Assembly (NCBI GenBank): GCA_001940725.1
Contig: MDVR01000005.1
Coordinates: forward strand, 20,295 to 40,272
Direction of reading: 5' to 3'
Source: Candidatus Heimdallarchaeota archaeon LC_2
GTDB lineage: Archaea; Asgardarchaeota; Heimdallarchaeia; Heimdallarchaeales; Kariarchaeaceae
Length of the DNA: 19,978 bases
Of the stretch, positions 14,873 through 19,978 are shown piece after piece; position 1 is the first letter of the stretch, and every line of letters begins with the position of its first letter. Under the pieces are notes generated by a model. That model worked only from the letters and a program-made list of their open reading frames with translations, searched no databases and was not told where the DNA came from. Made by a program: the position numbers and the translations under genes.

Positions 14873-15754
14873 CTATTCTCTAATTACTTTAGATAACACG
14901 TTCTTTTCATCAATTTTAATCCCAAATTTTCGATCAAAATATGTCAACACGTTTTTGATATCTCGTTGAAGTAAAACTTTAGCTTCTACCATTTCAATAC
15001 TAACTGATTGTGGAAAATCAATTATAATTGGTATTGCGTCGTGGGTCATAATAATATTATGTTCTGACAAGTCCCCATGTACAAATTTACCAATATTCCA
15101 AGCATCGTCTATGAAATCAAGAATTGTTTCAAATGTCTCTCCAGGATCTGGGATTTTGGATAATTTATTTAAATCAACACCGTCAATTAATTCCATAACT
15201 ATTACATGACGGTTTTTACCGTAGACTTTTGGAACACTCAATTTGGAATCATTAGCGACTTTTAACCATTTATACTCTGTTTCGGCAGATAGTCTCGATG
15301 AATATAATTCAGATATGTGATGTTTATTTGCAGTATATCTTCTTTTTTTCTTTACATGTAGAAAAGAAGTAAAACCAACCCTGTGGAATTTTAGAATTAC
15401 CTCTTCGTCTTTTGGAGTTAATCCGAAATATACAATAGATTCTTTTCCTACCCCAGTTTGCCGTCCTATACTAATTATATCCCCACGTTCATACAAAGCA
15501 TTTAATGCCAATGTATCATATCCATGTATAGTAAGTTCGTATCCAGTGAAATGCCCCGTCCACCTTCTTACTAAATTCAGTTTGTGGCATTTTTTTAGAT
15601 TTTGGCTTGTTTGTTTGGCAGAATATCCAGCGTATCGAGCTATTTCTTCAATTTCTACAAATTGGCTATTTTTCATGCCAACTTCAATACCAATAAGGGC
15701 TCTCAATTCCCTAGAAGACAAATTTTTTAGAGCATTGGCACCTTGCAAAGTCAT
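14873..15754 (-). CDS. rio2: RIO2-family serine/threonine protein kinase/ATPase
   Basis: Atypical kinase of the RIO2 group; in eukaryotes it acts in late maturation of the small ribosomal subunit, and archaeal homologues are thought to do likewise. The N-terminal winged helix (about 1-85) is diagnostic for RIO2 against RIO1. The RIO kinase domain follows: P-loop GVGKES (101-106), Lys122 in VILKFH, the flexible loop about 125-150, a hinge at MELIDG (187-192), the catalytic loop HGDLSEHN with Asp228 and Asn233, and the metal-binding IDFPQ with Asp246. The length of 293 residues is normal. The ATG at 15754 gives the family start MTLQGANALKNLSSRELR. It is divergent from the COG2433 gene, with which it shares a 13-nt leader element. 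Identification is firm. Confidence 0.95.
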   Translation of the reverse strand: MTLQGANALKNLSSRELRALIGIEVGMKNSQFVEIEEIARYAGYSAKQTSQNLKKCHKLNLVRRWTGHFTGYELTIHGYDTLALNALYERGDIISIGRQTGVGKESIVYFGLTPKDEEVILKFHRVGFTSFLHVKKKRRYTANKHHISELYSSRLSAETEYKWLKVANDSKLSVPKVYGKNRHVIVMELIDGVDLNKLSKIPDPGETFETILDFIDDAWNIGKFVHGDLSEHNIIMTHDAIPIIIDFPQSVSIEMVEAKVLLQRDIKNVLTYFDRKFGIKIDEKNVLSKVIRE

Positions 15755-15765
15755 CTTATTTGAAA
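15753..15765 (-). repeat. 13-nt element at the rio2 start, copy 1
   Basis: TTTCAAATAAGAT on the minus strand runs into the rio2 ATG. The same 13 bases occur on the plus strand at 15922-15934 in the leader of the divergent COG2433 gene, so the pair forms an inverted repeat spanning the intergenic region. Confidence 0.45.
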
Positions 15766-15921
15766 ATTAAACTCTAAATCTAATTAACTTCTCTTATTTG
15801 GTCAATTTAAATTTGATAATTTTATGTTTTATTCGTAGAATTTCAGTTTTACATTCACATTCACTTGAAATATTTATTAAATGAGATTTTATGATTCATT
15901 TTATAATTTACCTTGTTTACA

Positions 15922-15934
15922 TTTCAAATAAGAT
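15922..15934 (+). repeat. 13-nt element before the COG2433 gene, copy 2
   Basis: Exact copy of the element at the rio2 start, here 20 nt before the TTG start. A TTTATAAT stretch just upstream (about 15899-15907) is a TATA candidate, so this element would lie at or just after the transcription start. Confidence 0.45.
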
Positions 15935-15954
15935 ACAAGTGAAGAGATGTTTAG

Positions 15955-18078
15955 TTGGTAGATTATAAAAGTAATCCAAATACATACTCATATTTAGCTT
16001 TTGATATTCATCCAATGTCCTCTCCGTCAAGGTTTGAAGGAGTTAAATTGGCAGTTGCTATGATCGATCAAAATGGTGAAACAAGAGAATGGACTAATGT
16101 CTCTAGAAAGAAGCTTCTGTTAATTATCAGAAAACTATCACCCAAATATGTAGGTACCGATAATCCAACTGAAGTACTTAATCCAAAAGAATCTATTAGT
16201 TCTTTCTGTTCGAGGCTTCCTGATACTACTGATTTTGTTCACGTTAATTTGACAGAACATGGTAATGCGACACCTTTAATCGATTTGCTATATAATAATA
16301 ATATAATAAAACAAAAGAAAAAAATTAACCCTGAGGAAACAGCTCTTTATTTAATTAAATTGATGGAACAAGGGATTGGAATGGTTTTAGAACCATTTGA
16401 AAATGAAACTTTTATTGAGATTGGAAGACCTCGAAGAAGAGGAAAAGGGGGTTGGTCTCAAAGTCGTTATGAAAGGCAGGGAGAAGAAATCGTCTATCGG
16501 GCAAGTAATAATTTACAAGAAATTCTGAATAGGAATAATTTAAAATTTGATTTAATGATTAAAGAAACAAAATATGGAGCAAAACAAGCGAAATTTCATT
16601 TATTTGATAGCAAAGAGAATATTCTTTCTAACATAAAGGTTTCATCTTTATACCCTGCAAAAATAAAAATTTGGAGTCCCCGAAAATCTGTTGTAACTTA
16701 TCGCTCTATAAAAAAACGTAAAAAAGAAATTTTCGATAATATTTACTCAAACCATAAAAGATTGATAATAGGAATTGATCCTGGAATCACAACTGGAATC
16801 GCGATTGTGAATTTACAAGGTAAAATTCTATCAATTTATAGTAGAAAAAATCTTTCCAAGGGTGATTTCGTCGCAAATCTAGGAAAATTTGGAAGTCCAG
16901 TAGCTATATGCGCTGATGTTTCACCTCCACCTCAATTTGTGAGTAAGATCGCCGCAACTTATAATGCTCAAATATTTTCACCAAAATCACAATTAAGTCA
17001 ATTTGATAAAAGAGAACTTGTAAGAAAATGGGTACCTACTCAAAAGATGAATTCTCATGAAAGAGATGCACTATCCGCAGTAATAAATACATATAATAGA
17101 TTTGATCCATTGTTTGTTAAGATTGATAAAAAAGATTTTACTTTTTCTGAAAAAGAGTTAGCAAAAACTCTGATAATACGAGGTCTTTCGATTAGTGATT
17201 CATGTACTGCAATTGAAATATTGAGAAAACCAAAACATCACAAAGAAGAGTTTGTTAAAGAACAAACAGAAAATCATGAAAGCATTATTGGTAGATTATA
17301 TAATTTATTAGGGGACTTTGCACATAGCGAAGAAACTATATCAAACATTAGAGCCCACACTAGTAATCTTGAATTAATTATACAAAACCAAAAAAATCAG
17401 CTTAAGAAGCTAAAGAAGAAAATATCAAATTCCGATGATAAATTGACTCTCAATCTTTTAAAATCTGAAATTATTGAAGAAAAGGAAAACCGCATTAAAC
17501 ACTTAACAACTAGATTCCAGAAAGAATTAACAACTAACAAAAAATTAATTGAAAGAATTCGGGATCTTGAATGGTTACTCTGGTCAACTCTTGATGATGA
17601 TAATTATCCAATAAAAGTTTTACCTCGGTTTTCCAAGGAAGCAATATATCGATTAGAAAGAGAGATGAATATTCACCATGATGACATATTACTTATTGTA
17701 GATCCAACAGGTGGAAGTCATCAAACCGCCTATCAATTAGCAAAAACAAAATTCAAAATGATATTTGTAGAAAATAAGAAACTTCCAGATGAAGCAGTTG
17801 ATATTCTATTAGATAAGGGTATACCAATTGTTTCTTCAAAAGATTACATTGTGAAAAGGGTAAATCAATATGCAATTATATCGGAAAAAGAACTTACGAA
17901 AGCTTTAATTAATTTTGATAAAGAATTTCGGCAAATGAAGGATAAAAGAAGGTCAAGAAAAATAAATTTAGCAATTAAAAATTATCACTATGATCGCGAA
18001 AAACAATTAATTGGTGATACAGTCAATTACGATAATTACGAAATTTCTGAAGATGAAGAACGAGCTCCAGTTGATTAA
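15955..18078 (+). CDS. COG2433/DUF460 protein, predicted RuvC/YqgF-like nuclease fold with coiled coil
   Basis: Conserved archaeal family of unknown function, described as a possible nuclease of RNase H fold. Residues 265-385 show the RuvC-like pattern: IIGIDPGITTGIA with Asp275, ICADVSPPP with Asp321, and SHERDALSAV with His368 and Asp371. Residues 10-75 resemble a second, degenerate copy (LAFDIHP, then KLAVAMIDQNGE, then VGTDNPTEV). Between them, at 160-175, lies RRRGKGGWSQSRYERQ followed by a long helix. Residues 430-545 are a coiled coil. The C-terminal domain (about 575-670) has LLIVDPTGGSHQTA. The start is the TTG just after an in-frame TAG; the next ATG (16015) would remove the LAFDIHP strand. 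It converges on the methyltransferase gene with 3 bp between them. The 707 residues are on the long side but not exceptional. Confidence 0.85.
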   Translation: MVDYKSNPNTYSYLAFDIHPMSSPSRFEGVKLAVAMIDQNGETREWTNVSRKKLLLIIRKLSPKYVGTDNPTEVLNPKESISSFCSRLPDTTDFVHVNLTEHGNATPLIDLLYNNNIIKQKKKINPEETALYLIKLMEQGIGMVLEPFENETFIEIGRPRRRGKGGWSQSRYERQGEEIVYRASNNLQEILNRNNLKFDLMIKETKYGAKQAKFHLFDSKENILSNIKVSSLYPAKIKIWSPRKSVVTYRSIKKRKKEIFDNIYSNHKRLIIGIDPGITTGIAIVNLQGKILSIYSRKNLSKGDFVANLGKFGSPVAICADVSPPPQFVSKIAATYNAQIFSPKSQLSQFDKRELVRKWVPTQKMNSHERDALSAVINTYNRFDPLFVKIDKKDFTFSEKELAKTLIIRGLSISDSCTAIEILRKPKHHKEEFVKEQTENHESIIGRLYNLLGDFAHSEETISNIRAHTSNLELIIQNQKNQLKKLKKKISNSDDKLTLNLLKSEIIEEKENRIKHLTTRFQKELTTNKKLIERIRDLEWLLWSTLDDDNYPIKVLPRFSKEAIYRLEREMNIHHDDILLIVDPTGGSHQTAYQLAKTKFKMIFVENKKLPDEAVDILLDKGIPIVSSKDYIVKRVNQYAIISEKELTKALINFDKEFRQMKDKRRSRKINLAIKNYHYDREKQLIGDTVNYDNYEISEDEERAPVD

Positions 18079-18081
18079 TAT

Positions 18082-18609
18082 TCAAGTTTTTTTTACTATG
18101 ATGGTTAACAGGATATCTTCTATGCTTAATTTTGAAATTTTATATGTAATTGGTGTTTTAGACAATTGATTGCTGAAAATTGTCTCATTATATTTTTTTT
18201 CAAGCAATGTAATTAGATGGATTCCATTATTTTCACTTGTACGCCAAATTTCACTTAGTGCAATAAATGGATCAGAGCTATTTTGCAAAGCAGTAAAAGA
18301 TAGGATTTGTTTAATACTAGCACTGCGAAAAGGGAGTTTATTCATATCCCCAACTATACATTGCAATTCTTTATTTTCTAGTTTTCCAACTCTCAACATC
18401 TGATCAGAAATATCAAAAGTTATCAAGGGATATTTCAACCATTTAGATAATAATCCAGTACCTCCACCATGGTCGATGGTCCATTCATTAATTCTTAATT
18501 GTTTTATATTCACAGCTTCATATTTCTGAAATTGTATTTTATCATAGAATCCATCATATTTATTTGAAAATGAATTGTAATACTCAATCACCTTTCTCTC
18601 TTTAGACAA
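18082..18609 (-). CDS. Small class I SAM-dependent methyltransferase
   Basis: Predicted to transfer a methyl group from S-adenosylmethionine; substrate unknown. The 175-residue protein has the Rossmann-like methyltransferase core: motif I DHGGGTG (46-52), the acidic end of beta 2 in TFDIS (Asp66), GDMNKLPF (87-94) around beta 3, and the motif IV region ILSFTALQN (102-110), then the HLITLLEKK strand. The N-terminal YYNSFSNKYDGFYD segment is typical of small archaeal and bacterial methyltransferases of this group. It is shorter than most (200-250 residues), lacking part of the C-terminal sheet or having a compressed one. The start is a TTG at 18609, with a GTG at 18591 as the alternative; no ATG exists before the core. 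It overlaps the terminator of the convergent COG2433 gene and is divergent from drg. Confidence 0.8.
   Translation of the reverse strand: MSKERKVIEYYNSFSNKYDGFYDKIQFQKYEAVNIKQLRINEWTIDHGGGTGLLSKWLKYPLITFDISDQMLRVGKLENKELQCIVGDMNKLPFRSASIKQILSFTALQNSSDPFIALSEIWRTSENNGIHLITLLEKKYNETIFSNQLSKTPITYKISKLSIEDILLTIIVKKT
18087..18094 (+). terminator. Oligo-T terminator of the COG2433 gene
   Basis: A run of eight T residues begins 9 nt after the stop at 18078. It lies within the last codons of the convergent methyltransferase gene, where it reads as Lys codons. T runs without a hairpin are the usual archaeal intrinsic terminator. Confidence 0.55.
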
Positions 18610-18741
18610 TAATTAATAATTAATTTCTGAAGTTTTTAGTATTTATTTTGAAATAATAATCAATTGTTGAATTCCTTTGAAAATTTACGTTGGGTAAAAA
18701 TCGATAGGAATAAATCTCTCAAATATTTAGATAAATTAGTC

Positions 18742-18759
18742 AATTAATCTAGATTGATT
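18742..18759. repeat. Near-perfect palindrome upstream of drg
   Basis: AATTAATCT and AGATTGATT are 9-bp arms with no spacer and one mismatch, centred 40 bp before the DRG start codon. It could be an operator or leader element; it may be chance in AT-rich DNA. Confidence 0.3.
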
Positions 18760-18790
18760 TTCGAATTTCATTGACTTGTAGGATAAATGT

Positions 18791-19906
18791 ATGGCCACTT
18801 TTGCAGAAAGAATCAAAGAAATTGAAGATGAGATTCGAAAGACAAAAATTAATAAAGCGACAGAAACACATGTTGGAAGACTTAAAGCAAAAATTGCTAG
18901 GTTAAAAAGAGAACAACAAGATCGCATTTTCAGTTCCTCAACAAGTGGTGGTCCTGGGTATGACGTAAAGAGATCTGGGGATAGTAGTGTTGCATTCATA
19001 GGTTTACCATCAGTTGGAAAGTCCACACTTATGAATCAATTAATAGGGCAAGAACTTTCAGCAATTGCTGCATATGAATTTACCACCTTGGAAGCTATCC
19101 CCGGAATTATGAATCATCAAGGTGCAAATATTCAAGTAATTGATTTACCTGGAATAATTTCAGGTGCATCAAATGGAAAAGGCAGAGGAAAGAGAGTGTT
19201 ATCTGTAGCGAGAAGTGCAGATTTATTATTAGTGGTTCTTGACGTTTTTGATACTGTCAGACATCTTGAAATTATTTTAAATGAGCTATTTTATGTTGGT
19301 ATTAGATTGAATCAATCTAAACCTGATATCGTCATCACAAAGACTATGAGAGGCGGGATCGCAATATCAACTTTAAAAATTTTAACAAAAATAACTGAAA
19401 AAACCATTAAAAACATATTACAAGAATATAGACTAATCAATGCTGATATTACGATTAGAAATGATATTACAGTTGAACAATTAATTGATGCACTTGAAGC
19501 AAATCGGGTTTATATACCAGCGATTGTTTTGATAAATAAAATCGATTTAGCTGATCAAGAAAAGTTGGAAAACCTTAGCAAGAAATTCCCCGAAGCAACT
19601 TTAGTATCAGCGGAATCAGGATATTTTATTGATGAATTAAAGGATTTGATCTTTAACACCTTGAATCTGATAAAAATATTTTTACGTCCCCAAGGTGAAG
19701 AAACAGATTTTGAAGAACCACTTATTGTGAGAGAAGGATGTACAGTTGGAGAAATTTGTGATAAATTACATAGAAAATTTAGAGAAGAATTCAAATTTGC
19801 AAGGGTATGGGGGCTATCTGCACGACACTCCGGACAAAAAGTTTCATTAAGGCACGAATTAGCAAATGATGATGTACTTACAATTGTAAGATCCACAAGA
19901 GGATAA
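18791..19906 (+). CDS. drg: DRG-family GTP-binding protein (OBG-HflX-like, with TGS domain)
   Basis: Developmentally regulated GTP-binding protein homologue, a cytosolic translation-associated GTPase found in archaea and eukaryotes. The N-terminal 50 residues are the basic helical segment of the family (IEDEIRKTKINKATETHVGRLKAKIARLK region). GTPase motifs are: G1 GLPSVGKS (71-78); G2 around Thr98-Thr99 in YEFTT; G3 DLPG (118-121); G4 NKID (249-252); and G5 SAE (273-275). The inserted S5D2L region (about 170-235) lies between G3 and G4, as in DRG. The TGS domain (about 295-370) ends the protein with DDVLTIVRS. The length of 371 is standard. The ATG at 18791 gives the family start; an overlapping out-of-frame ATG at 18787 is not used. 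It is transcribed away from the methyltransferase gene. Confidence 0.96.
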   Translation: MATFAERIKEIEDEIRKTKINKATETHVGRLKAKIARLKREQQDRIFSSSTSGGPGYDVKRSGDSSVAFIGLPSVGKSTLMNQLIGQELSAIAAYEFTTLEAIPGIMNHQGANIQVIDLPGIISGASNGKGRGKRVLSVARSADLLLVVLDVFDTVRHLEIILNELFYVGIRLNQSKPDIVITKTMRGGIAISTLKILTKITEKTIKNILQEYRLINADITIRNDITVEQLIDALEANRVYIPAIVLINKIDLADQEKLENLSKKFPEATLVSAESGYFIDELKDLIFNTLNLIKIFLRPQGEETDFEEPLIVREGCTVGEICDKLHRKFREEFKFARVWGLSARHSGQKVSLRHELANDDVLTIVRSTRG

Positions 19907-19978
19907 AAAATAGAAAATAACTCTGATTTTAATATTTGTTAAATTAAAAAGTTATAATCTAATTGAAACATATACAAT

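Noticed and set aside
18736..19026. 96-residue open frame on the minus strand over the start of drg
   Set aside because: Antisense shadow of the DRG N-terminus and its promoter, with no recognisable domain.
19555..19896. 113-residue open frame on the minus strand over the end of drg
   Set aside because: Antisense shadow of the TGS domain region; its composition follows the complementary codons.
1..19978. Mobile elements, CRISPR arrays or defence genes
   Set aside because: No transposase, integrase, Cas protein or regularly spaced repeat was seen; the window is mainly housekeeping and central metabolic genes.

Overview
This AT-rich, gene-dense window comes from an archaeon. The information-processing genes are archaeal or archaeal/eukaryotic in type: ribosomal protein eL14, the H/ACA pseudouridine synthase Cbf5, the replication factor C large subunit with a C-terminal PIP box, Sec61 beta, RIO2 kinase, a DRG-type GTPase, and a COG2433/DUF460 protein. 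Several genes have TATA-like boxes close upstream. Some metabolic genes look bacterial: glucose-6-phosphate dehydrogenase (zwf), 6-phosphogluconate dehydrogenase (gnd), and a complete succinate dehydrogenase set whose three subunits all resemble the actinobacterial Sdh1 type. An archaeal information core with an oxidative pentose phosphate pathway and a respiratory Sdh fits an Asgard archaeon, perhaps of the Heimdallarchaeia. That placement is inference and needs phylogeny.

Layout: zwf (5' end outside the window) runs into gnd tail to tail (1-1506 and 1508-2911). A MoxR-type AAA+ ATPase and a VWA protein form a two-gene unit on the minus strand (4968 down to 2993). A tRNA-Pro(CGG) lies 28 nt after the Sec61 beta gene, also on the minus strand. 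Next come cytidine deaminase (+), and the minus-strand run uS10, eL14, cbf5. The sdhCAB operon (8077-11437, +) has stop/start overlaps of 1 and 4 nt and strong Shine-Dalgarno sites inside the operon. After it come a nitrilase-family amidohydrolase (+), rfcL (-), an unrecognised coiled-coil protein (+), rio2 (-), the COG2433/DUF460 protein (+), a small methyltransferase (-) and a DRG GTPase (+).

How they work together: zwf and gnd supply NADPH and ribulose 5-phosphate. SdhCAB feeds electrons from succinate to a membrane quinone. Cbf5, eL14, uS10, RIO2 and DRG belong to ribosome biogenesis and translation; rfcL belongs to replication. Five convergent gene pairs are separated by only 1-7 bp, so the genome looks compact. 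No insertion sequence, CRISPR array, rRNA or phage gene is visible, and no gene-free stretch exceeds 300 bp; the longest (about 275 bp, between uS10 and sdhC) holds a divergent promoter region with short repeats.
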